Part shown: piece by piece, positions 32,985 to 40,313 of the stretch
How positions within the stretch are numbered: the first letter of the stretch is position 1
How the letters are laid out: every line of letters begins with the position of its first letter
DNA from: CALREJ01 sp964533375
GTDB taxonomy: Bacteria; Patescibacteriota; Gracilibacteria; Peribacterales; Peribacteraceae
Length of the DNA: 64,000 nucleotides
Reading direction: 5' to 3'
Assembly: GCA_964533375.1 (NCBI GenBank)
Contig: CAZHLW010000001.1
Location: 496,001-560,000 of the forward strand
Position numbers and translations under genes: made by a program
The notes under the pieces: generated by a model
Told to the model about the DNA's origin: nothing
Database searches by the model: none
The model's input: only the letters and a program-made list of their open reading frames with translations

Positions 32985-33911
32985 ATGAAAAATGCTCCCC
33001 CGCTATCCCCGGCTATAGAAAGGTATCTGCAATTTCTGCAAACAGAAGAAAATAAATCGCGTCTCACACTCACCAATTACCGTCAGTCTCTGAATCTGCT
33101 TACCACACTACTTCCTCTTAAATCTGTCAAAGATTTCGATAAAAATGTCATTCGCGATTACAAGCAGAAACTCTCGGATTTCCGCACAAAGCAGAACGGA
33201 GAAATGGCTGTACGAACACGAAATCATCACCTTACAGTCCTCCGCGCATTCCTCCGCTACCTCATCCAGGAAGAAGAAATGGACGTCTACCCCCCTGACC
33301 GCATAAAACGCTTCAAAGAGGAGCAGCGACAGGTTAAGGTCCTTACGGGGGAGGAGCTCGAGAGACTCAGGGGAGCGCCCGACACAGACACGAGAGAGGG
33401 CAAGAGGGACAGCGCCATTCTGGAACTCTTTTTTTCGACCGGTTTGCGTCTGGCGGAGCTGCGATCTTTGAATGTAAAAGACCTGAACTACAACACGCGG
33501 GAAATCTCCGTTCGCGGAAAGCGCAGCAAAATTCGTGTCGTCTTCCTGTCGGATAGTGCCGTTGATGCCCTGAAAAATTATATGCTGAGCCGCACGGATC
33601 ATCTGACTCCCCTGTTCATTCGGCACCTTGAAAAAGCAGTGAACATTATGCCGCCGGGCGAAGAATTCCGGCTCTCGCGCATCAGTATTTATAACATCGT
33701 GAAAAAATATGCGATGGCTGCAGGTATTGTCAGCAATCCATCACCGCACACGCTCCGGCACTCTTTTGCGACTGATCTCCTCCGCAATGGCGCGGATCTG
33801 CGTTCTGTGCAGGAACTTCTTGGGCATAAGGATTTATCAACGACGCAGATTTACACACATGTCACTAATCCTCAGTTGAAGGAAGTGCATCAGAAGTTTC
33901 ACGGGAAATAA
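32985..33911 (+). CDS. xerA: Xer-type tyrosine recombinase
   Basis: This 308-residue protein has an N-terminal SAM-like DNA-binding domain (about residues 8-105) and a catalytic domain. All catalytic residues are visible: Arg155 in STGLRLAELRSL, Lys180 in VRGKRSK, His256 and Arg259 in SPHTLRHSFATDLL, His281 in LLGHKDLSTTQ and Tyr290 in IYTHV. It resolves chromosome dimers in relatives. No second Xer gene is in the window, and the inverted dif-like site upstream fits a one-recombinase system. TAAGAT ends 6 bases before the ATG. The symbol follows single-Xer usage and is tentative. Confidence 0.9.
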   Translation: MKNAPPLSPAIERYLQFLQTEENKSRLTLTNYRQSLNLLTTLLPLKSVKDFDKNVIRDYKQKLSDFRTKQNGEMAVRTRNHHLTVLRAFLRYLIQEEEMDVYPPDRIKRFKEEQRQVKVLTGEELERLRGAPDTDTREGKRDSAILELFFSTGLRLAELRSLNVKDLNYNTREISVRGKRSKIRVVFLSDSAVDALKNYMLSRTDHLTPLFIRHLEKAVNIMPPGEEFRLSRISIYNIVKKYAMAAGIVSNPSPHTLRHSFATDLLRNGADLRSVQELLGHKDLSTTQIYTHVTNPQLKEVHQKFHGK

Positions 33912-34019
33912 GGAGTCCGATGTAGTTGCAAACTTCTGAAGTTACAGTCCCGTCGCTTTTTGTTGATCTGCTTTTTGAGTATGATGACGCGGTCTTTCTA
34001 TTTTCTCCTCCACGTTTTC

Positions 34020-34769
34020 ATGGCTTCCCCCACAAATGGAAATCCCTGGTTCGCGTCGACCGTCGGTCTGGCCGGACTCATTGTCGGTTACGTTATTGCA
34101 ACCGGCGTTCATGGTATCGCAGGCGTCCAGATGGGCGGTACGGTGAATAATCCTCTTCCGACTGATACCGCAGGTGCCCAGCAGGCATCCGTTGCTCCGG
34201 CAGCCCCGGACACGCCTCCGACAGGTGGTGAGGACAGTCCGTTCCTGGGTAAGGAAGATGCTCCTGTCACCTTTGTTGAATTCACTGATTTCCAGTGTCC
34301 GTTCTGTCAGCGTCATTTCCAGCAGACGTTCAGCCAGATCAAGACGAACTACGTCGATACCGGCAAAATCAAGTACGTCACCCGCCATTATCCTCTGAGC
34401 TTCCACCCGAACGCACAGAAGGCATCTGAAGCTGCAGCGTGTGCGCAGGATCAGAACAAGTTCTGGGAAATGCATGAAGAGCTCTTCAACAAGCAGGAGG
34501 AGTGGGCAAACCTCACAGCTGCTGACGCTGCAACCAAGTTCAAGTCTTACGCTGCCGACCTCGGTCTGAATGCCGGCACATTCGCTACCTGTCTGGACAC
34601 AGGTGCAAAGACAGACCTGGTCCAGGCTGATCTCGCTGCAGGTTCCGCTTCCGGCATCGACGGCACACCGGGCTTCTGGGTCCTTGGTCCTGATGGCCAG
34701 AGTCAGAAGATCAGTGGTGCCTATCCCTTCGCAACCTTCCAGGCAGCCATTGATGGCATGTTGAAATAA
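34020..34769 (+). CDS. DsbA-like thioredoxin-fold protein, membrane-anchored
   Basis: From the ATG at 34020 this 249-residue protein has one membrane segment (about residues 11-30), an Ala/Pro/Thr-rich linker (40-75), and a DsbA/Thioredoxin_4 domain. The active site is FTDFQCPFCQRHF (Cys93, Cys96), with the cis-Pro loop IDGTPGFWVLG. It would catalyse disulfide exchange outside the membrane, which fits the many cysteine-rich surface proteins such as the DUF4215 protein. It ends with a strong terminator. Confidence 0.92.
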   Translation: MASPTNGNPWFASTVGLAGLIVGYVIATGVHGIAGVQMGGTVNNPLPTDTAGAQQASVAPAAPDTPPTGGEDSPFLGKEDAPVTFVEFTDFQCPFCQRHFQQTFSQIKTNYVDTGKIKYVTRHYPLSFHPNAQKASEAAACAQDQNKFWEMHEELFNKQEEWANLTAADAATKFKSYAADLGLNAGTFATCLDTGAKTDLVQADLAAGSASGIDGTPGFWVLGPDGQSQKISGAYPFATFQAAIDGMLK

Positions 34770-34787
34770 TATTCTTTTTGGACTTTT

Positions 34788-34818
34788 AAAAGAGACATCG
34801 AAAGGTGTCTCTTTTTTT
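34788..34818 (+). terminator. Terminator after the DsbA-like gene
   Basis: AAAAGAGACA (34788-34797) pairs with TGTCTCTTTT (34806-34815) and continues as a T-run. Confidence 0.9.
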
Positions 34819-34831
34819 GTGAAAAATGCTC

Positions 34832-34860
34832 TTGCAATGAAGGGTGTACGAGCGTACACT
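34832..34860 (+). promoter_or_regulatory. Promoter TTGCAA-N17-TACACT of the micro-operon
   Basis: The -35 is at 34832-34837 and the -10 at 34855-34860, 8 bases before the ATG at 34869. The SOS-like operator overlaps the spacer and the -10. Confidence 0.65.
34844..34859. promoter_or_regulatory. SOS-type operator GTGTACGAGCGTACAC
   Basis: A perfect 7-base inverted repeat around two bases. It shares the form GTGTAC-N4-GTAYAC with the operator at the recA promoter (50865-50880). Its overlap with the -10 fits repression by a LexA-like protein. No lexA gene is in the window. Confidence 0.65.
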
Positions 34861-34868
34861 TCCTTCTC

Positions 34869-35138
34869 ATGCAACCACTCCCCCACCACACTCTCGGGAT
34901 GTCTCAGTCGCAGCAGAATGTGGTGATCGATTTCTCAAGTTTTCAGCAAATAGAAGCCAATGGTGGAGAGTTCTCCGTTACAAATATTGTGGAGTGGGTT
35001 CGCAATTACCCGCGCAAAGGGGCGGTTCATGTCTATCTCCCTTCTGACCGCGTTCTGAGTAACGCGCGCCAGCTCCAAAGCACCCTTCTTTCCCTCGGCT
35101 GCACTGTCACGAGGCGCCTACCTATGTGTCATAACTAG
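34869..35138 (+). CDS. Small soluble protein under SOS-type control
   Basis: This 89-residue protein (or 79 from the ATG at 34899) has no membrane segment. After a short tail it reads VVIDFSSFQQIEANGGEFS and ends with a Cys-containing strand (LSLGCTVTRRL). I do not recognise a family. It is the first gene of a unit with two tiny downstream ORFs and carries an operator like that of recA, so DNA-damage induction is inferred. TACACT ends 8 bases before the first ATG, which supports the longer form. Confidence 0.65.
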   Translation: MQPLPHHTLGMSQSQQNVVIDFSSFQQIEANGGEFSVTNIVEWVRNYPRKGAVHVYLPSDRVLSNARQLQSTLLSLGCTVTRRLPMCHN

Positions 35139-35142
35139 TACT

Positions 35143-35244
35143 ATGTCACGCGATACACGCAACGCCGGCCTCGCCTTCGTGGTTTCCACCGCACTTGTCA
35201 GTGCTGCAGCCAGTCTGCCGTATTTCCTTGGAATAGTACGATGA
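35143..35244 (+). CDS. 33-residue membrane peptide (SOS-type micro-operon)
   Basis: This ORF (ATG 35143, TGA 35242-35244) encodes a peptide with a polar start (MSRDTRNAG) and one membrane helix through LAFVVSTALVSAAASLPYF, ending in a basic residue. It begins 4 bases after the preceding stop, and its stop overlaps the next start (ATGA). Size and topology resemble small inner-membrane division inhibitors such as Caulobacter SidA, but there is no sequence basis for identity. Too short for ordinary gene callers; support comes from packing and topology. Confidence 0.55.
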   Translation: MSRDTRNAGLAFVVSTALVSAAASLPYFLGIVR

Positions 35245-35312
35245 CGTTTATAGTTCTTATTATCGGCTTTGTGACGCTTGGGTGGATTATCAAGCAGAGC
35301 GTCGGTGTGTGA
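35241..35312 (+). CDS. 23-residue membrane peptide (SOS-type micro-operon)
   Basis: This ORF starts at the ATG that overlaps the previous TGA and ends with TGA at 35310-35312. It is almost entirely a membrane helix (MTFIVLIIGFVTLGWII) followed by KQSVGV. The 4-base ATGA overlap suggests translational coupling. Being so short it could be fortuitous, yet two consecutive membrane peptides in a tight array are unlikely by chance. Confidence 0.45.
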   Translation: MTFIVLIIGFVTLGWIIKQSVGV

Positions 35313-35371
35313 TTGGTGTACTTTTGTCTCAAATGAGCTTGTCATTTTTTGCCTTACGCTAGACTAAGAAG

Positions 35372-35745
35372 ATGAAAGAATATTATGTGTACATTTTGAG
35401 GTGCAGAGACGGCAGTTATTACACGGGTGTGACGAATGACTATCAGAGGCGACTAGAAGAACATCAGCTGGGAGAAAGTCCAACAGCCTATACCTTCAAG
35501 AGGAGGCCGGTGAAATTGTCTATGTTGCACCATTTCGTGATGTTGATCAGGCGATTGAATGGGAAACGAAGGTGAAAGGTTGGAGTAGAGCAAAGAAGGA
35601 AGCGTTGATTGAAAAGGAGTTTGAGATATTGCCAGATTTATCGTGGAGGAGTTATCGAAGAGGAATTGAAAATATAAAAGAACTCATACATATAAAAATA
35701 ATGCAAAGTGTCATGCTGAGCTCGTCGAAGCATGAACACGACTAA
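35372..35745 (+). pseudogene. GIY-YIG nuclease-like gene broken by a frameshift
   Basis: The first part (MKEYYVYILRCRDGSYYTGV) is a GIY-YIG endonuclease domain of the YhbQ/UPF0213 kind. Around 35517 the frame breaks after RRPVKL; in the +2 frame the expected sequence resumes as VYVAPFRDVDQAIEWE and WSRAKKEALIEKE, aligning with the intact copy at 44115. A single missing base explains it. The restored frame ends at 35745 in a tail encoded by a family E repeat. Either a pseudogene or a base-calling error. Confidence 0.75.
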
Positions 35746-35774
35746 TGCACTCTTCGACGAGCTCAGAGTGACAC
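35709..35774. repeat. Long palindromic repeat, family E
   Basis: The left arm includes GTGTCATGCTGAGCTCGTCG and the right arm CGACGAGCTCAGAGTGACAC. With extensions they can form a stem of roughly 23 bp with small mismatches. It lies between the convergent GIY-YIG pseudogene and tyrS and may end both transcripts. Confidence 0.8.
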
Positions 35775-35779
35775 CTTCG

Positions 35780-36940
35780 TCATAAAATAATTCTCAGGAA
35801 TTTCCTTTTTCCTACTTTCGTCACCCCTGCTTCCGCTTTTATATCAAATGCTTCTACCAATGTCTCATTCATAGTGACGGCTTTTTGTTGGATAAGTCTG
35901 CGTGCTTCTGACTTAGATGGAACAATTTTTGACATAATAAGAAGATCAATAAGCAATTCTCCTTTAGTTGCTCTTATTTCAGGCATATCGTCAGGTACTC
36001 CTCCTTTGGAAAAAACTTTGCTGAATTCTGCTTCAGCTTCCGCTGCTTCAATGTCTGAGTGATACATTGTGACCAGTTCTTTCGCCAGACGCATCTTAAA
36101 GTCTTTCGGGTTCGCACCTTTCTTCATCGCTTTTTCTACTTCTTTGATTTCATCCATCGGAATATCGGTCGCACATTCCATGTAGGTGGTAATCAGCTCA
36201 TCTTTGATGCTGAGAGTTTTGCCGTACATCTCCTTCGCGCTGTCGTTTACGTAAATACAGTTGTCGTAGGTTTTGCTCATTTTGCGGCCATCCGTTCCCT
36301 CCAGCAGTTTCACTGTCATCACAAACTTCTCGCGCTTTCCGAATGCCTTCTGCAGTGTGCGGCCGGCAAGCATATTGAATTCCTGGTCTGTGCCGCCGAG
36401 TTCCATGTCGACATCGAGCATGACAGAGTCGTAGCCGACCATCAGCGGATACATGAATTCCGTGAGCGACACGGGCATCCTCTCTTTCAGTCTGCGTTCG
36501 AACATATCGCGCTCCATCATCTGGTTCACGGTAAATTCCGAGGTTAGTTTCAGAATATCTTTAAATGTCAGTTTTTCCAGCCACTCGTGGTTGTAGGCAA
36601 CTTTCACTTTCTTAAAATCCAGAATCTTTGAAGCCTGCTTTTTGTAGTCTTCAAAATTTTTCTTCACCTGCTCTTTGGTAAGCGGCTCGCGCATGGTGTC
36701 GCGGCCGGATGGATCGCCGATCATGGCGGTAAAGCTGCCGACCAGGAAAATAACTTCGTGACCCGCATCGCACAGCTGTTTCATTTTGCGGAGCGGTACG
36801 GCGTGTCCCAGGTGAATATTGGCGCCTGTCGGATCAATTCCCCAGTACATGCGGATTTTTCCTTTCTTCAGTTTTTCCTCTGCAAGTGCTTGCGGAATGA
36901 GCTTAGCGACACCTCTGGTTAAAATCTCTTCGTTAGTCAT
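35780..36940 (-). CDS. tyrS: Tyrosyl-tRNA synthetase
   Basis: From the ATG at 36940 this 386-residue protein is a class I synthetase. The HIGH motif appears as NIHLGHAVPLRKM, after YWGIDPTGA, and the KMSKS motif as DGRKMSKTYDN. ELGGTDQEFNMLAGR is the tyrosine/ATP-binding segment. A C-terminal S4-like RNA-binding domain carries LIMSKIVPSKSEARRLIQQKAV. TACAAT ends 8 bases before this ATG. Upstream in-frame codons to 37015 run into a terminator hairpin and are not coding. Its upstream region holds three structured units that could regulate it. Confidence 0.95.
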   Translation of the reverse strand: MTNEEILTRGVAKLIPQALAEEKLKKGKIRMYWGIDPTGANIHLGHAVPLRKMKQLCDAGHEVIFLVGSFTAMIGDPSGRDTMREPLTKEQVKKNFEDYKKQASKILDFKKVKVAYNHEWLEKLTFKDILKLTSEFTVNQMMERDMFERRLKERMPVSLTEFMYPLMVGYDSVMLDVDMELGGTDQEFNMLAGRTLQKAFGKREKFVMTVKLLEGTDGRKMSKTYDNCIYVNDSAKEMYGKTLSIKDELITTYMECATDIPMDEIKEVEKAMKKGANPKDFKMRLAKELVTMYHSDIEAAEAEAEFSKVFSKGGVPDDMPEIRATKGELLIDLLIMSKIVPSKSEARRLIQQKAVTMNETLVEAFDIKAEAGVTKVGKRKFLRIIL

Positions 36941-36967
36941 TGATTCTGATTGTACAGGAATTCTCCG

Positions 36968-37117
36968 AAAAAAAGAGAGGGGTGGGAACCAGCGGAAAGT
37001 TCCCACCCCCGACAAGAAGCCGAAGCCGGCCTCTCATCAATATGTAAGTCCTGCACCCCACCCATGGTCCCCTCGAAGCTCCCAGCTCGCCACAGGCGAG
37101 GTGCAGGTTTTATGCTT
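36968..37117 (-). ncRNA. Structured RNA unit R1 upstream of tyrS (attenuator or small RNA)
   Basis: A minus-strand promoter TTGCAA-N16-TAGACT (37124-37151) predicts a start near 37117. The RNA would form CCTGCACC/GGTGCAGG (37100-37107 with 37050-37057) enclosing CTCGCC/GGCGAG, then the shared word GCAGGACTTACA. A GC-rich hairpin follows, and then the hairpin GGGGTGGGAAC/GTTCCCACCCC with TCTCTTTTTTT, a strong terminator 27 bases before tyrS. GGGTGGGAAC is a partial match to the T-box word GGGTGGNACC. Confidence 0.5.
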
Positions 37118-37123
37118 AATGTC

Positions 37124-37151
37124 AGTCTAGTATTACATTTTGTAATTGCAA
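37124..37151 (-). promoter_or_regulatory. Promoter of unit R1, TTGCAA-N16-TAGACT
   Basis: On the minus strand the -35 is at 37146-37151 and the -10 at 37124-37129. Confidence 0.5.
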
Positions 37152-37152
37152 C

Positions 37153-37298
37153 AAAAGAGGAAGAGGTAGCAAATGTTGCAGTTCGCTACCTCCCCCAGTG
37201 CCGGAGATCTTGGGGATCTCCAGCGTTGTAAGTCCCGCCCTTCCTCTGCTATCACATCTCGCCTGCGTACTGCAGAAAGAATACAAAGGAAGAGCAGG
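37153..37298 (-). ncRNA. Structured RNA unit R2
   Basis: TAGAAT at 37305-37310 (minus strand) predicts a start near 37298. The first 13 bases, GTCCTGCTCTTCC, can pair with GGAAGGGCGGGAC, closing a 5' domain. The shared word GCGGGACTTACA follows, then the hairpin GGAGATC/GATCTCC and a terminator-like hairpin GAGGTAGC/GCTACCTC followed by TTCCTCTTTTG. The layout parallels R1 although most of the sequence differs. Confidence 0.45.
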
Positions 37299-37321
37299 AC
37301 AAGTATTCTATACTTTTTATA

Positions 37322-37454
37322 CAAATAAGAACACCCAGGCGGAAAGCCGACTGAGTGTCTCCCTCCCTACTTCTGCCGTAGAGGTTTCTTTCTTTGTTAC
37401 GTCCTCGCATCCTCGTAACTCCGAAAGCACCCTTTCTTGGTACCTCGTAAAAAG
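37322..37454 (-). ncRNA. Structured RNA unit R3
   Basis: A promoter TTGACA-N16-TATTTT (37461-37488, minus strand) predicts a start near 37454. Hairpins include GAAAG/CTTTC, GTTACG/CGTAAC with a loop holding two AGGA words, and CCTCTAC with GTAGGG. A terminator-like hairpin ACACTCAG/CTGGGTGT followed by TCTTATTT ends the unit. No ORF of note is present. Confidence 0.45.
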
Positions 37455-37460
37455 TGTAAT

Positions 37461-37488
37461 AAAATACTATTTTTAATAGATATGTCAA
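37461..37488 (-). promoter_or_regulatory. Promoter of unit R3, TTGACA-N16-TATTTT
   Basis: On the minus strand the consensus -35 is at 37483-37488 and the -10 at 37461-37466. It is divergent from the extended -10 of the pseudouridine synthase gene (TGTTAGAAT, 37503-37511). Confidence 0.6.
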
Positions 37489-37518
37489 ATACAGATCACA
37501 TCTGTTAGAATGCAGTCC

Positions 37519-38451
37519 ATGCACGAATGGATAGTGGAGATTCCGGCACGCCTCGATATCTTTTTGACCAATCAAAAAGCGGTCATCAGCCGTGTGAAGG
37601 CCAAAGATGTGGTGAAGGCGGGACAGGTGATGGTGAACGGCCGCATTGTGCGCAAAGTCGCGATGGTGCTGGAAGCCGGAGATAAAGTGGAGATGTCTGC
37701 CACGGAAGAACCGGTCACCGAAACGCGGCTGGAACCTGCGGATTTGAAGCTGGAAGTGCTGTACGAAGACAATGCCTGCATGGTGATCCGCAAACCGGAA
37801 AATGTCTCTGTGCATCCGGGAGCCGGTATGCCGCCGGACGAAGTGACAGTGCTGCATGGAGTCGTACATCTGTTTGCTGAGCGCAAAATCCCCTTCTCCA
37901 GTAGTGCCGTTTTGGTGCATCGCCTCGACAAAGAAACAACAGGCTGTCTGCTGATTGCGAAAACACCCGAGGCTCATAAATTTTTGCAGAAGCAGTTTGA
38001 GGATCGCACGGTGAAGAAAACCTACCTTGCGATTGTGGCGGGTGTGCCCGACGCGCCAACCGCGATGATCGATGCGTCTATCGGCCGCTCAACTTCAAAC
38101 AGAACAAAGATGACGGTGTTCGGATCTTCAAAAACGCGCGAAGCCCGGACAACGTATACAACGCTTGATGCAACGAAAGATGTGGCGCTCCTTGCGTGCG
38201 ATCTCCATACCGGCCGCACCCATCAGATTCGTGTGCATCTTCTGTCCATCGGCCATCCGCTTTTGGGAGATGACACGTATTCTTCCTCCAAAAGTGAGCA
38301 GTTGAGTAAAGAATATGCGATTCATGATTTGTGTCTGCATGCGTGGAAACTGACGTTTGTGTCTCCTGCCGACAGTAAAGAGCATGCGGTGACAGCAGAT
38401 CCATCACCACATTTTTTGGACACGATGAAAAAACTGAAGGTATCGCTCTAG
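37519..38451 (+). CDS. RluA-family 23S/tRNA pseudouridine synthase (RluD-like)
   Basis: From the ATG at 37519 this 310-residue protein has an N-terminal S4 domain (RLDIFLTNQ through GQVMVNGRIV, about residues 10-60). The synthase domain carries VIRKPENVSVHPGAG, the catalytic-Asp motif VHRLDKETTGCLLIAKT, KTYLAIVAG, and the C-terminal HTGRTHQIRVHLLSIGHPLLGDD. RluD-like enzymes modify 23S rRNA helix 69, but the exact target is not readable. The extended -10 TGTTAGAAT overlaps the upstream ATG at 37510 and lies 7 bases before this one. Confidence 0.92.
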   Translation: MHEWIVEIPARLDIFLTNQKAVISRVKAKDVVKAGQVMVNGRIVRKVAMVLEAGDKVEMSATEEPVTETRLEPADLKLEVLYEDNACMVIRKPENVSVHPGAGMPPDEVTVLHGVVHLFAERKIPFSSSAVLVHRLDKETTGCLLIAKTPEAHKFLQKQFEDRTVKKTYLAIVAGVPDAPTAMIDASIGRSTSNRTKMTVFGSSKTREARTTYTTLDATKDVALLACDLHTGRTHQIRVHLLSIGHPLLGDDTYSSSKSEQLSKEYAIHDLCLHAWKLTFVSPADSKEHAVTADPSPHFLDTMKKLKVSL

Positions 38452-38452
38452 C

Positions 38453-40162
38453 TTAGTACGTCACCGTGTACGTAAACGAATCCAGGATCTGATTGTTCGC
38501 ATCACGCGCATTGATCTTGTAGACGTTCGTTCCCTTCTTCAGTGTGCCGTAATCCGTCTTTGCAATGTAATTCCAGCGCGTGACACCTGCTTTGTAGAGC
38601 TGCAGTTTGTAGCCGTTCACCCAGACGGAGGAAGTTTGTGCGGGTACTGTTCCTTCAATCAGAATTTCGCTTCCCGTAGCGGTGTACGACGTACCGGCAG
38701 CCGGACCGGTAACAGCAATGGTGCCGGGCATGGTCGGGGCGTTTTGCGGCAGCGTTGTTTCATCAATCTGCGGAGCGACGGACGATGTGCTGCCGACGGT
38801 GGAACCCGTGCTCACCACTCCTACGGTTCCCGCTTCCACCAGAATGGTGATGGTCGCCGGTGCGCTTGGGTTGCCGCTTGCGTCCGTTGCGTAGACATTG
38901 AAAATGTTTTTCCCGTCGATCAGGTTATTTAGCTGCTTGCTGGCCAGATAGCTCCAGGTTGTGTCGCCTGTTCGGAAGAGCTGCAGCTTATAGTCGTTCA
39001 CGATGATTCCGGCTGCGCCGCTTGGTGCGGTTCCCTTGATTTCCACCTGTGCATCCTGCGTGCGGTAGGTCTGTCCGTTCTTTGCAGGACTGGTGATGCT
39101 GGGTGGGACAATAGTCTGGATGGTTTTTCTGATGGTGCGGGAAACCTGATCCAGGACGAGGTCATTCATATCCAGTGCCTCGATACGGATGTCAGTCGTT
39201 GCCGCGTCTGTCAGTGCAAGTTCTTCGGAAAAACTCATGTCCGTGCGGTTGATGCTAGCTTCGTGTCCGTTGATGCGCACGCGTGCAACGTTGGCGCCGA
39301 CTGTTCCTGCAACAGTCACGGTGTCCGTGCTGACTGCGGCGTTGTCGGCAGGAGTTTTCAGGGCAATGGAATTCGGATCAATCTGGATGGATGTGCCGCT
39401 CCCGCTTGCAACAGAGGCGCCTGCGCGCTTCATTGCTTTGCTTTCCAGGATAAACGGTTTCTGGGCAACAAGCGGATCGATGGCGGTGCGGTAGTCGGAA
39501 GCGTCGGTACCGGGAGAGTCCGGAAGGCTGATCTGCTGGCCTTCACCAATGAACTGTTCCTCTGTGCTTCCTTTAAGAGTGATACCCACGCCGTTACCGT
39601 CCGCACTGAAAACCAGAAGGGTTTTTTCACTCACTGCGGCCTGCGTGTCTGCGGGAATGTGGAGCGTGAACGCAGCTGTTTCGATGGTGCGGAGAACGGA
39701 CCCGGAATAGATTTTTTCAGACGGCGTATCCACCCAAATGGTCCCCTTGCTGAGTGAGACGGTGCTGATGGCCTCGTCTTCGCCCGTTTCACTTGCATCA
39801 ATGGACAAATCCGTACCGCCATCCAGACGGATCCAGGACTGATCGAAGAAAGACAGGACAGCGTGTCCGGTTGCGGCGGAGGAAATCTTGTCCGTTGCGT
39901 AGAGCTTCATGCTGTCGTCGGCGCGCTGCATCAATCCCCCCTCGAGCGAGACGTTCACCGTTCCCCCTTTTTCGATTGTGAGCGACACCGGAGCGCGGTC
40001 GAGTCCGCTGCCGAGTCCGAAGAGCGCCAGAATGCCGCGGCCGATGAGGTACAGCACAAATGCCGCAATCAGGAGCAGAATAAGACTGCGCACGAAAGAC
40101 GGCACGACGGAAGGTCTTGCAAGGGCGTACGGCCCGCGGCGCTGACGGTAGCGTCGGAACAT
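38453..40162 (-). CDS. FecR-domain membrane protein with tandem Ig-like (cadherin-type) domains
   Basis: From the ATG at 40162 this 569-residue protein has a basic cytoplasmic start, one membrane helix (about residues 24-46) and a FecR-type domain (about 58-155: SWIRLDGGTDLSI, STVSLSKGTIWVDT). From about residue 265 on come three repeated Ig-like domains, each with a strand such as VTVAGTVGANVARVRINGH, VEIKGTAPSGAAGIIVNDYK or ILIEGTVPAQTSSVWVNGYK and a Y-K-L-Q-L-(F/Y) word. It is probably surface exposed; binding partner unknown. Confidence 0.8.
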   Translation of the reverse strand: MFRRYRQRRGPYALARPSVVPSFVRSLILLLIAAFVLYLIGRGILALFGLGSGLDRAPVSLTIEKGGTVNVSLEGGLMQRADDSMKLYATDKISSAATGHAVLSFFDQSWIRLDGGTDLSIDASETGEDEAISTVSLSKGTIWVDTPSEKIYSGSVLRTIETAAFTLHIPADTQAAVSEKTLLVFSADGNGVGITLKGSTEEQFIGEGQQISLPDSPGTDASDYRTAIDPLVAQKPFILESKAMKRAGASVASGSGTSIQIDPNSIALKTPADNAAVSTDTVTVAGTVGANVARVRINGHEASINRTDMSFSEELALTDAATTDIRIEALDMNDLVLDQVSRTIRKTIQTIVPPSITSPAKNGQTYRTQDAQVEIKGTAPSGAAGIIVNDYKLQLFRTGDTTWSYLASKQLNNLIDGKNIFNVYATDASGNPSAPATITILVEAGTVGVVSTGSTVGSTSSVAPQIDETTLPQNAPTMPGTIAVTGPAAGTSYTATGSEILIEGTVPAQTSSVWVNGYKLQLYKAGVTRWNYIAKTDYGTLKKGTNVYKINARDANNQILDSFTYTVTY

Positions 40163-40240
40163 AGGAGTGGAAGCGTACGATACTGCACGGTTCCAATGCA
40201 AGGGTTCTGTCTCTTTCTTGAGTAATGGAGATACTCAGTT

Positions 40241-40313
40241 GAAGGTCAAGAATGAGGTTAAGGTTAAGGGTACGCAAAAAAATCCTCAACCTTAACCTTC
40301 TCCTTAACCTTAG
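40241..40313. repeat. Inverted pair of family B repeats
   Basis: GAGGTTAAGGTTAAGG (40254-40269) faces CCTCAACCTTAACCTT (from 40284), forming a long hairpin upstream of the FecR-like gene and overlapping the last codon of the ATPase gene at 40310. The single B words at 13943-13970 and 50832-50855 are related. Confidence 0.7.

Noticed and set aside
36941..37015. N-terminal extension of tyrS by 25 codons
   Set aside because: It would translate a terminator hairpin; the conserved start MTNEEIL and the -10 at 36949-36954 point to the ATG at 36940.
36968..37117. Canonical T-box riboswitch for tyrS
   Set aside because: Only a partial match to the T-box word; the UGGN bulge and stem I motifs are not convincing by eye, so it is reported as a candidate attenuator instead.
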